From CAZWZG01 sp964638245 (GTDB lineage Bacteria; Pseudomonadota; Alphaproteobacteria; Rhodobacterales; Rhodobacteraceae), in the NCBI GenBank assembly GCA_964638245.1, contig CAZWZG010000032.1:1-25239 (forward strand): DNA of 25,239 bases, read 5' to 3'. Under the pieces are notes generated by a model. It saw only the letters and a list, made by a program, of their open reading frames with translations. It made no database searches and was not told where the DNA came from. Of this stretch, positions 15,437 to 21,912 are shown piece by piece. Within the stretch, counting starts at the first letter, position 1; each line of letters begins with the position of its first letter. The position numbers and the translations under genes are program-made.

Positions 15437-16029
15437 TGCTGCCCTTGCGCCGCCGCGTCCGGATCGAGACCGAACGGCTCAGCCTTCGACCACCCCAAGG
15501 CACTGATTTCAGAAGCTGGTCCGCGCTGCGCCGTGATAGCGCGGATTTCCTTGTCCCGTGGGAGCCGACATGGGCCTCCGACCACCTCAGCCGTCGCGCC
15601 TTCACCAATCGCGTCTACTGGGCCAGCCGCTCGATCAGCGCTGGCACCGCCGTACCGCTTTTCCTTGAACGCCGCGAAGATGGCGCGCTATTGGGCGCCA
15701 TCACGCTCGACAACATCCGCCGCGGTCCGGCGCAGACGGGCACGCTCGGCTACTGGATCGGCGAACCGCATGCGCGGCGTGGATACATGCGCGAGGCGAT
15801 CCTTGCGCTCACCCATTACGCCTTTGAAACCCTTGATCTGTCGCGCATCGAAGCGGCCTGCCTTGCCGAAAACGCCGCCTCGCGCGGGGTCCTCGAAAAA
15901 TGCGGCTTCAAATACGAAGGCGTCGCGCAAAGCTATCTGCAGATCAACGGGCGCTGGCGCAACCACGTGCTCTATTCAAACCTGCGCCAGGACCGGCGGG
16001 GAAAGGTCAGCACGCGAGCGAGCGCTTAG
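15436..16029 (+). CDS. RimJ-like GNAT N-acetyltransferase
   Basis: GNAT-fold acetyltransferase of 197 residues, closest in layout to RimJ/RimL ribosomal-protein N-terminal acetylases. It opens ETERLSLRPPQGTDF. A central stretch reads LLGAITLDNIRRGPAQTGTLGYWIG, and the acetyl-CoA region is HARRGYMREAILALTHYAFE. The C-terminal motif is AENAASRGVLEKCGFKYEGVA. The ATG overlaps the M16 stop by one base (TGATG). The substrate cannot be read from sequence; a ribosomal protein is a family-level guess. Confidence 0.9.
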   Translation: MLPLRRRVRIETERLSLRPPQGTDFRSWSALRRDSADFLVPWEPTWASDHLSRRAFTNRVYWASRSISAGTAVPLFLERREDGALLGAITLDNIRRGPAQTGTLGYWIGEPHARRGYMREAILALTHYAFETLDLSRIEAACLAENAASRGVLEKCGFKYEGVAQSYLQINGRWRNHVLYSNLRQDRRGKVSTRASA

Positions 16030-16415
16030 TGCGCAAACAGTACCATGCGCGCCGCGTCGGGGCGAACACGCACATCTGGGACATCCACAGGCTGATCCCC
16101 CTTTCAAAGGAACTTCCCGTCACCAGCGTCGCCTTGTCGGATATCGCGGAGCTAGATGAAAACTGGTGGTTTTCCGAGACAACCCCGACACCCCGCGCCA
16201 TCGCCGAGCATATCCAATTGATGAACGCCGCCGACCTGTCCCATCCCATTCTTGTGTGCGCTGAAGGGCGCCTCATGGACGGCATGCACCGCGTCTTGAG
16301 GGCATTGCTCGAAGGCCAGGCAAACATTCGCGCCGTGACATTCCCTGAAACGCCGCCCCCCGATTTCATCAACATCAGCCTCGACGATCTGCCTTATCCG
16401 GACGAGGGGGTCTGA
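16029..16415 (+). CDS. Small ParB-like domain protein
   Basis: A 128-residue protein starting at GTG 16029, which overlaps the RimJ-like stop by one base (TAGTG). Its core is HPILVCAEGRLMDGMHRVLRALLEG, resembling the ParB/sulfiredoxin-fold motif PI-x-V-x5-L-x-DG-x-HR. There is no helix-turn-helix or dimerisation domain as in true ParB, so a partitioning role is unlikely. Homologues in this group are sometimes labelled chromosome-partitioning proteins on the strength of this motif. The real function is unknown. Confidence 0.75.
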   Translation: MRKQYHARRVGANTHIWDIHRLIPLSKELPVTSVALSDIAELDENWWFSETTPTPRAIAEHIQLMNAADLSHPILVCAEGRLMDGMHRVLRALLEGQANIRAVTFPETPPPDFINISLDDLPYPDEGV

Positions 16416-16431
16416 TCGTCCTCCAAAGGTC

Positions 16432-16477
16432 CCCAAATATCCCGGGGGGCTGCGCAGCAGCGGGGGCAGCGCCCCCT
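16432..16477. terminator. GC hairpin and AAATATCCC element between convergent genes
   Basis: CCAAATATCCCGGGG leads into CTGCGCAG and then the hairpin GGGGGC-AGC-GCCCCC (16462-16476), a 6-bp all-GC stem. It sits between the ends of two convergent genes, so a two-way terminator is plausible despite the lack of a T-run. The AAATATCCC part resembles the core of the element at 19451-19483. Confidence 0.5.
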
Positions 16478-16478
16478 C

Positions 16479-17003
16479 CTAATCCGACCAATACGCCCGC
16501 ACCCGCCAAGGTTTGAGAACCTCCATAGGCCCGGGCGCCAAATGCTCATCGCTTAGCTGATGCGATTGCCATGCAGCGGCCCAACCGTCCGGCAAAGGGT
16601 AAGGCGGCACGACCTGGTCTTCCTGAGCATAGCCCAGGCGGCTGTAATACGCCGGATCCCCAAGAAGATAGACCGCCGCGCCGCCCGCCGCCCGGAAAAC
16701 TGCCTCGCCGCGGGCAACAATCGCTCGCCCCCAACCCTGGCGCTGGTGGTCCGGATGCACGGCCAAAGGGCCAAGAAGCGCGCCCTTGGGTCCATCCGGT
16801 GCCGTCCTCACATCGCTCAGCATGACATGCGCGACCAGCGTCTGATCCACAAAGCCTCCCAGTGAAAGCACCCCATCAGGCTGGTCCAAAAGGGCGCAGA
16901 CTAGGTCACGCAAATCCTCATCCGGAAAGGCAAGCGGGTACATGTCCAGAAGCGCGGACCGATCGCCATCCTGTGTGGCGCGGATATCAAAGCGCTTGGA
17001 CAC
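16479..17003 (-). CDS. GNAT family N-acetyltransferase (YhbS-like)
   Basis: Acetyltransferase of 174 residues. It opens FDIRATQDGDRSALLDMY. The acetyl-CoA site is GALLGPLAVHPDHQRQGWGRAIVARGEA, with the Q/R-x-x-G-x-G loop as QRQGWG, and AVYLLGDPAYYSRLGY follows, as in YhbS-type proteins. I start at GTG 17003 because AAGGA lies seven bases upstream. A GTG eleven codons earlier (17036) has no such site. The substrate is unknown. It is divergent from the MBL-fold gene across 135 bp. Confidence 0.9.
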   Translation of the reverse strand: MSKRFDIRATQDGDRSALLDMYPLAFPDEDLRDLVCALLDQPDGVLSLGGFVDQTLVAHVMLSDVRTAPDGPKGALLGPLAVHPDHQRQGWGRAIVARGEAVFRAAGGAAVYLLGDPAYYSRLGYAQEDQVVPPYPLPDGWAAAWQSHQLSDEHLAPGPMEVLKPWRVRAYWSD

Positions 17004-17138
17004 TCCGGGTTCCTTTTGCTCAATCACCAGCGGCACCGCTGGCAGACTGCCTGTTCTTTGCGCAAACAGCCCGTCCCGCGCAAGTCTTTGCGCGACAGTC
17101 CCTGGAACTGCGCTACCATGCCCTACAGGAGGTGCCCC

Positions 17139-17981
17139 ATGCTTCGAATAGCCCTGATCCTATCGCTTCTTGGCAGCAGCCTTGCCGCGCAAGAGGCCCG
17201 CCGCCCAAGCCATTGCATTGCCATCGCTGACGCAGCACCCGGCCTCGAATTCGTCCACCGCGCCAGCTTTGGCGCGCCGCTCGACACCTTCGACGTGCGC
17301 ATTTCCTATGTCGACCACTCGATGTTCATGATCGAAAGCCCCGACGGCACCAGCATCGTCACCGACTATCGCGGCTACGTCGGGGACCCCGACATCGTGC
17401 CGGACGTGGTCACCATGAACAACGCCCACGGCAGCCATTGGACCCCGTCCCCCGACCCACGCATCCCCCATGTCCTTCCGGGCTGGATCAGTGCGGACGG
17501 CGCGCCCGCCACCTACTACGAAGAAATCGGCGATGTGCTGGTGCGCAATGTCACGACCGACATTCGCCGGGGCGGGGGCTTTGACGGCGACGGCATCATC
17601 CAGCGCATTCGCGACAACAACTCGATCTTCATCTTCGAAATGGCGGGGCTTTGCATCGGCCACCTTGGCCACCTGCACCACGAACCCTCCGACGAACAAT
17701 ACGCCGCCATTGGTCGGCTCGATGTCGTCATGGCAGCCGTGGACGGCGGCATGACCGTCGATATCGCGACAATGGGACGGATCGTGTCGCGCCTGCGCTC
17801 GTCGGTCGTGATCCCAATGCACTGGTTCTCGGAGTTTTCACTGATCGATTTTGCGTCTCGCGTGGAAGAGACGTTCGCCGTGCGCCGCGATGGCGTGTCC
17901 AGCATCACGCTTTCCTTGCGCGATCTTCCGTCCGAGCCAACCGTCATGATCCTTGAGCCGCGCGTTCTCGCACTGGAATGA
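17139..17981 (+). CDS. Exported MBL-fold protein with altered metal site
   Basis: A 280-residue protein with a signal peptide (LRIALILSLLGSSLAAQEA, cleavage near 17-18). The domain is metallo-beta-lactamase-like of the UlaG type: VDHSMFMIESPDGTSIVTDY, then GLCIGHLGHLHHEPSDEQ, and VVIPMHWFSEF near the end. The usual HxHxDH is replaced by N-A-H97-G-S-H100-W, so one metal position lacks its aspartate. Activity is therefore uncertain. AGGAGG lies six bases before ATG 17139; longer upstream reading is rejected. It lies 64 bp before the FAD oxidase, perhaps in one operon. Confidence 0.88.
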   Translation: MLRIALILSLLGSSLAAQEARRPSHCIAIADAAPGLEFVHRASFGAPLDTFDVRISYVDHSMFMIESPDGTSIVTDYRGYVGDPDIVPDVVTMNNAHGSHWTPSPDPRIPHVLPGWISADGAPATYYEEIGDVLVRNVTTDIRRGGGFDGDGIIQRIRDNNSIFIFEMAGLCIGHLGHLHHEPSDEQYAAIGRLDVVMAAVDGGMTVDIATMGRIVSRLRSSVVIPMHWFSEFSLIDFASRVEETFAVRRDGVSSITLSLRDLPSEPTVMILEPRVLALE

Positions 17982-18045
17982 CCGGAACGGCCCCCAAGGA
18001 CCCGCCAACCCTTGCAGTGACACGCTGAACGCGGGATCAGGGGGC

Positions 18046-19443
18046 ATGACAGTCCTCGATCGCCTCCAATCCGCGCTTCCCGCCAATGCCTTTCGGGACC
18101 CTTCGGCAAAGTACCTAGAAGAACCCCGCGACCGGATGGCGGGAACGGCGCTGGCCGTCGTAGCCCCCGGTTCGACGGACGAGGTCGCTGCTGTCATTCG
18201 CATCGCGGCGGAAACCGGCACACCGGTCATCCCCCATGGTGGTGGAACCGGTCTGGTCCTCGGCCAACTGACCGACAACGGCGCCCCGCTGATCCTGTCG
18301 ACCGAACGCCTGACAGCGATCCGCGATGTCAGCGCGCCCGAGGACGTGATCGTGGCAGAAGCAGGCGTCACGATCGAAGCGATCCAGAACGCTGCCACTG
18401 AAGCGGACAGGCTTTTCCCCTTGTCCTATGCCTCGCAAGGCACGGCGACCATCGGCGGCGCGCTCGCCGTCAATTCCGGCGGCATCAACGTCCTGCGCTA
18501 TGGCAACACGCGCGACCTCTGCCTCGGTCTTGAAGCCGTGCTGCCCGACGGGTCGATCTGGAACGGGCTGAAACGCCTGCGCAAGGACAACACCGGCTAC
18601 GATCTGCGCCATCTGCTGATCGGGGCCGAAGGCACGCTGGGCGTCATCACCGCGGCCAGCCTGCGGCTCAGCCCGCGCCCCGCCAACGAGGCCGCCCTGC
18701 TGATGACGGTTCCCGACCCGGACACCGCTTTGGCCCTTTTGCCACGCGCACGCGCGCATCTGGGCGAGGCGGTCAGCGCGTTCGAATTGATCCGTGGCAC
18801 CGGGATCGATTTTCTGGAAGAGACGGGCACGCCCTACAGGCGCCCGTTCGAGGACACCCCGGACTGGATGGTCCTCATCGGGATTGGCGGGCCGGCCTCC
18901 CAGGACATCAACGCCGGTCTCGAAGAGCTCTTTGAAGAAGCACTGGAAGCGGGCCACACCGATGACGGCATCCTCAGCCAATCCGAAGCCGATCGCGCCG
19001 CCCTTTGGGCCATGCGCGAAACCATCCCCGAGGCCAACCGGCGCATTGGCGCCATCGCCAGCCATGACATCTCACTCCCTCTCAGCGCGATCCCGGACTT
19101 CATCAAAGAGGGCGAGGCGGCCATGCAAAGCTTCGGCCCGCTGCGCATCAATGTCTTCGGCCATTTGGGCGACGGCAACTTGCACTACAACCTCTTCCCG
19201 CCAGTCGGGCAAACGCGCGAAGATTTTGATGACCGCAAAGAAGACATGACGCGCACGCTCCACGACATGGTGCATGCGCGCGGCGGATCGTTTTCAGCAG
19301 AACACGGGGTAGGGCGCCTAAAAGTGGGCGATCTCGAACGCTACGGGGATCCAACAAAGCTCGCCGCCATGCGCGCCATCAAAACAGCGCTTGATCCCAA
19401 AGGCATCATGAACCCCGGGGCAGTCTTGCGCGGTTCGAACTAA
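18046..19443 (+). CDS. FAD-linked oxidase (GlcD / D-2-hydroxyglutarate dehydrogenase type)
   Basis: Flavoprotein of 465 residues in the vanillyl-alcohol-oxidase superfamily, oxidising a D-2-hydroxy acid such as glycolate, D-lactate or D-2-hydroxyglutarate. The FAD-binding PCMH domain includes PHGGGTGLVLGQ (63-74), YASQGTATIGGALAVNSGG and LLIGAEGTLGVIT. The C-terminal cap has the metal-site region FGHLGDGNLHYN near residue 372 and SAEHGVGRLK near 419. It ends with ALDPKGIMNPG. The start at 18046 is supported by AGGGGG; the longer reading overlaps the MBL gene. The actual substrate is not determinable here. Confidence 0.93.
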   Translation: MTVLDRLQSALPANAFRDPSAKYLEEPRDRMAGTALAVVAPGSTDEVAAVIRIAAETGTPVIPHGGGTGLVLGQLTDNGAPLILSTERLTAIRDVSAPEDVIVAEAGVTIEAIQNAATEADRLFPLSYASQGTATIGGALAVNSGGINVLRYGNTRDLCLGLEAVLPDGSIWNGLKRLRKDNTGYDLRHLLIGAEGTLGVITAASLRLSPRPANEAALLMTVPDPDTALALLPRARAHLGEAVSAFELIRGTGIDFLEETGTPYRRPFEDTPDWMVLIGIGGPASQDINAGLEELFEEALEAGHTDDGILSQSEADRAALWAMRETIPEANRRIGAIASHDISLPLSAIPDFIKEGEAAMQSFGPLRINVFGHLGDGNLHYNLFPPVGQTREDFDDRKEDMTRTLHDMVHARGGSFSAEHGVGRLKVGDLERYGDPTKLAAMRAIKTALDPKGIMNPGAVLRGSN

Positions 19444-19450
19444 CGGGCTC

Positions 19451-19483
19451 CTTCATCTGGACAAAAATATCCCCGCCGGAGGC
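19451..19483 (-). repeat. Dispersed intergenic element GCCTCCGGCGGGGATATTTTTG...
   Basis: On the minus strand the 33 bases start GCCTCCGGCGGGGATATTTT and end CAGATGAAG. I recognise this pattern as frequent between genes in Rhodobacteraceae. Degenerate relatives in this window are at 12046-12078, 16432-16450 and 8505-8530. Its role is not known to me. Confidence 0.5.
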
Positions 19484-19512
19484 AAAAAACCCAAGGCATC
19501 CAAACACACAAA

Positions 19513-19588
19513 GGGCGCCCCGTGGAGTGCCGGGACGCCCCGATGTGAGAGGTCACATGGTGGCAAGCAGCCCCGCTGCTCAAGCGGG
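19513..19588. other. Structured intergenic stretch with three hairpins
   Basis: Between the FAD oxidase and apt (216 bp) there are three inverted repeats. GGGCG-c-CCCG pairs with CGGG-a-CGCCC (19513-19540); ATGTGA-N4-TCACAT lies at 19543-19558; CCCGCT-N5-AGCGGG lies at 19572-19588. On the minus strand the first is followed by TTTGTGTGTTTGG and later TTTTTT, so it can serve as the apt terminator. The density of structure leaves a small RNA possible. No credible ORF was found. Confidence 0.4.
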
Positions 19589-19659
19589 TATCGACGATTT
19601 AGGCCGAACCTCTGAAGAAACGGTTGATGTCCGGCAAGGCGAGTGTCCGGTTTCGCTAA

Positions 19660-20205
19660 TCATAGGCCATCAAACGCCGTCAGCGCGTGCACCTCATAAC
19701 CCAGCCCTTCCAGCTTGGCCCGCCCGCCAAGCTCCGGCAGGTCAATGACAAACGCCGTCGCCACGATATCACCGCCGAGCTTCTCGATCAGCGTGATCCC
19801 GGCTTCTGCCGTACCACCGGTCGCCAGAAGGTCGTCAACCAGAAGCACCCGCTCGCCCGCCTGAATAGCGTCGTCGTGCAGTTCCATCACCGCTTCGCCG
19901 TATTCCAGCGCATAGGCCTGTTCGATCGTCGCTCCGGGTAGCTTGCCCTTCTTGCGAATGGGCACAAAGCCGACCGAAAGCTGGTGTGCGACCGCGCCGC
20001 CCAGAATAAATCCGCGCGCTTCAAGACCGGCGACCTTATCGATCTTCATGCCCGCGAAAGGGTCCAGAAGCTGGTCGACACAAATCCGAAATCCACGCGG
20101 GTCCGCAAAAAGCGTCGTCACATCCCGGAACAAAATCCCCTCATGGGGAAAATCGGGGATCGTGCGAATGTAGTCCTGAAGGCTTGGAAGGGGTTTGGCG
20201 GGCAT
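19660..20205 (-). CDS. apt: Adenine phosphoribosyltransferase
   Basis: Purine salvage enzyme making AMP from adenine and PRPP, 181 residues. The N-terminus (LQDYIRTIPDFPHEGILFRDVT) is typical of Apt. The PRPP-binding motif is VLLVDDLLATGGTAEAG, and substrate-loop elements GLEARGFILGGAVA and RKKGKLPG are present. ATG 20205 has AAGGA upstream; the 15-codon longer reading lacks this. mtnP, which releases adenine, lies about 3 kb away on the same strand but in a separate unit. Confidence 0.96.
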   Translation of the reverse strand: MPAKPLPSLQDYIRTIPDFPHEGILFRDVTTLFADPRGFRICVDQLLDPFAGMKIDKVAGLEARGFILGGAVAHQLSVGFVPIRKKGKLPGATIEQAYALEYGEAVMELHDDAIQAGERVLLVDDLLATGGTAEAGITLIEKLGGDIVATAFVIDLPELGGRAKLEGLGYEVHALTAFDGL

Positions 20206-20300
20206 GAACGGGGTCCTTGATTGGTCCCGTCCATCTTGCCCGCCGGTCACAGGCGATCAAGCGATCGCGTGCGAAATGTTCGAACGTGACGCCCTCTGCG

Positions 20301-20417
20301 TCAGAAAAGCCGCTTGAGGTTCAGGTAGAGCCGCTTGGGAAGCCATGCCAGATGCGGACGGTTCCAATCCATGCGGTCCTGAACGAGGATCGAGCGTGCT
20401 GCCTGCAATGTTCTCAT
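20301..20417 (-). CDS. Candidate 38-residue basic small protein
   Basis: An ORF from ATG 20417 to TGA 20301 with a strong ribosome site (AAAGGAAAG) just upstream. The predicted peptide starts MRTLQAARS and ends LPKRLYLNLKRLF. It is basic, with alternating leucine and arginine or lysine that could form an amphipathic helix. Codon third positions are mostly G or C, like the neighbouring genes. I do not recognise it. It is divergent from the RHH gene around the palindrome at 20467-20490, so it may share that control. A TTGATT-N16-TATACA promoter on this strand overlaps the palindrome. Confidence 0.45.
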   Translation of the reverse strand: MRTLQAARSILVQDRMDWNRPHLAWLPKRLYLNLKRLF

Positions 20418-20466
20418 TTTTCTTTCCTTTCATTGCGTTAATGAATAACTCTGTAACTGCTGCCGA

Positions 20467-20490
20467 TATCGTATGTATATACAAATGATA
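20467..20490. promoter_or_regulatory. 24-bp near-perfect palindrome, candidate operator
   Basis: The sequence matches its reverse complement at 20 of 24 positions. The ends are TATC and GATA, and the centre is the perfect 10-mer TGTATATACA. It covers a possible -10 (TATACA, minus strand) of the small ORF, with TTGATT sixteen bases upstream. It ends 25 bp before the TTG start of the RHH gene. RHH repressors commonly bind such palindromes at their own promoters, so autoregulation is a reasonable guess. Confidence 0.5.
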
Positions 20491-20515
20491 GCGCTAATCA
20501 AGAGGTTCAACCAGC

Positions 20516-20689
20516 TTGCCAAAAAAAGACTTAAAAAAAGGCAAAAATAAGGACAGCCAATTGATCCTGCGCCTCGACAAGGAAGAGCGGGAGGCGTTCG
20601 TCGCGCTCTGCAAGGACATGGACACCAGCGCCGCGCGAGAGATCCGTGCGTTCATCCGGCGCTTTCTAAAGGACAATGCGCCAGACTGA
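20516..20689 (+). CDS. Small ribbon-helix-helix (CopG/Arc-like) DNA-binding protein
   Basis: A 57-residue protein with a lysine-rich N-terminus. A short beta-strand segment SQLILRLDKEERE follows, then helix EAFVALCKDMD, a turn TSAA, and helix REIRAFIRRFLKDN. This is the ribbon-helix-helix pattern of CopG/Arc/MetJ-type regulators, in which paired strands read the DNA. The only available start is TTG 20516, with AGAGG about ten bases upstream; an in-frame stop at 20495 rules out a longer form. The first third is A-rich (runs of A), unlike the neighbours. It may regulate itself and the divergent small ORF. The start is less sure than the fold. Confidence 0.65.
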   Translation: MPKKDLKKGKNKDSQLILRLDKEEREAFVALCKDMDTSAAREIRAFIRRFLKDNAPD

Positions 20690-20693
20690 TTGG

Positions 20694-20718
20694 CTTCAGT
20701 TTTCACAAAACCTTGAAG
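20694..20718 (+). terminator. Hairpin after the RHH gene
   Basis: CTTCAGTTTT pairs with AAAAC and TGAAG around a CAC loop, with a two-base bulge. It begins four bases after the RHH stop. There is no T-run, so it is only a candidate terminator. Confidence 0.3.
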
Positions 20719-20806
20719 CGACAAATCGCCATAAGGCGCGTCCTCGGCTCGAAATTCCGCACGTCCGCTGCTATTTCTGGATGAAATCATGCAAGGAGAG
20801 GTCTCC

Positions 20807-21283
20807 ATGCCGAAATCATACCTGACCCGACGCCACCTCATCGCCACCGGCTCTGCCGCCCTCGCGACCGGACTAGTCCCGGCCCGCGCCGCAGGCGTGC
20901 CACCGACGCGGTCCATGCGCGGCGGCTCGAACAACTATCGCGCCGGTGCTCCAATCGTCGAACGCATCGGCGGCGGCGGTTTCTGGATGACCGGCACCGT
21001 GCGGCGGGCAGGGGACGGCGCCCCGCTGGCGGGTCAGCGGATCCAGATCTGGGCCCACACGACCGAAGGGCACGAGCGGGATTGGGCGTCCCACGGCGCG
21101 ACGCTGACGGACGCAAACGGCACCTACCGCCTCGAGATGCCGCAGATCGTGCCCGCCTTCGGACAGGCCCATGGGCATCTGGCCTATGACAGCGGCGATT
21201 TCAAAACCGTCTTCCTGCGCCCCCTGATGGACAGCCCGACGCAAACAACGCTTGAAGCCAACTTCGTCCTCGAACCCGCCTAA
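20807..21283 (+). CDS. Tat-exported intradiol-dioxygenase-like protein
   Basis: A 158-residue protein with a twin-arginine signal (TRRHLIATGSAALATGLVPARA, cleavage near residue 28). The rest looks like the beta-sandwich of intradiol ring-cleavage dioxygenases: WMTGTVRRAGDGAPLAGQRIQIWAH, TLTDANGTYRLEMPQ and the histidine pair AHGHLAY, matching the family's HxH iron ligands. The tyrosine ligands are not clearly conserved: EGHERDW stands where the family normally has G-x-Y, and PAFGQ where the second tyrosine is expected. So iron binding or ring cleavage is uncertain. AAGGAGAG precedes ATG 20807; the ATG six codons upstream is less likely. The next gene starts four bases after its stop. Confidence 0.8.
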   Translation: MPKSYLTRRHLIATGSAALATGLVPARAAGVPPTRSMRGGSNNYRAGAPIVERIGGGGFWMTGTVRRAGDGAPLAGQRIQIWAHTTEGHERDWASHGATLTDANGTYRLEMPQIVPAFGQAHGHLAYDSGDFKTVFLRPLMDSPTQTTLEANFVLEPA

Positions 21284-21287
21284 GGGC

Positions 21288-21887
21288 GTGGCGCGCGCAA
21301 TCCTGATCTGGGGCGTCGTCGGATGTGCGATTGCCGCCCCAATCTTCCTGGCCACGCAAAGCCCGTACCTCGCCTTCCGCCAACCGATCTACATAGCAGC
21401 CGGGTTTGCGGGGATCATCGGTCTTGGTCTTTTGCTCCTGCAACCGCTTTTTGCCGCGCGCCTCCTGCCAATGTCCCCGATCCAAAGCCGACAGGTGCAC
21501 CGCTGGGTCGGCCTCCTGCTCTTGGCAGCTGTCCTTGTCCACGTCGGCGGCCTCTGGATCTTCAGCCCCCCCGACGTGATCGACGCCCTTTTGTTGCGCT
21601 CCCCAACGCCATTCTCGGTCTGGGGCGTGCTGGCGATGTGGGCGATCTTCGCGGCCACGGCGCTGGCCCTGATGCGCCGCCGGTTGGGACTGCCGATCCT
21701 GGTCTGGCGGCGCGCGCACACAACACTCGCCGCGGCCACCGTTGTGGGAACGGTCGTTCACGCACTGCTCATCGAAGGCACCATGGAGCCTATTTCCAAG
21801 GCATTGCTTTGCGCCTTCGCCCTTGCCGCCACTCTCAAGGCGCTGCTCGACCTTCGCATATGGACATCAAGTAACCGCGCCCGCTAG
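21288..21887 (+). CDS. Ferric-reductase-like bis-heme membrane protein
   Basis: A membrane protein of about 199 residues with roughly six helices. Two helices each carry histidines 14 residues apart: HRWVGLLLLAAVLVH and HTTLAAATVVGTVVH. That is the bis-heme-b pattern of the ferric reductase / NADPH oxidase / MsrQ family, which passes electrons across the membrane. No flavin or NAD domain is present, so it needs a separate donor. I choose GTG 21288, four bases after the previous stop; TTG 21252 would overlap it. Neither has a good ribosome site, so coupling is likely. The preceding Tat-exported protein is the likely partner. Confidence 0.82.
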   Translation: MARAILIWGVVGCAIAAPIFLATQSPYLAFRQPIYIAAGFAGIIGLGLLLLQPLFAARLLPMSPIQSRQVHRWVGLLLLAAVLVHVGGLWIFSPPDVIDALLLRSPTPFSVWGVLAMWAIFAATALALMRRRLGLPILVWRRAHTTLAAATVVGTVVHALLIEGTMEPISKALLCAFALAATLKALLDLRIWTSSNRAR

Positions 21888-21890
21888 GCT
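21861..21890 (+). promoter_or_regulatory. Possible promoter of the cupin gene
   Basis: TGGACA (21861-21866) and TAGGCT (21885-21890) are 18 bp apart, near the sigma-70-type pattern, and end 22 bases before the cupin ATG. The -35 differs from TTGACA at one position. It overlaps the end of the preceding membrane-protein gene. Confidence 0.35.
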
Positions 21891-21912
21891 TCCCGCATCA
21901 GGGGGGGACACC

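Noticed and set aside
19543..19558. ATGTGA-N4-TCACAT as a CRP/FNR-type operator
   Set aside because: CRP sites need six bases between TGTGA and TCACA; here there are four, and it lies between the 3' ends of two genes, so a hairpin is the simpler reading.
20257..20484. 75-residue minus frame covering the same region as the 38-codon ORF
   Set aside because: Its start lies inside the palindrome and has no ribosome site, and the product is of low quality; the overlapping 38-codon frame has the strong AAAGGAAAG site.
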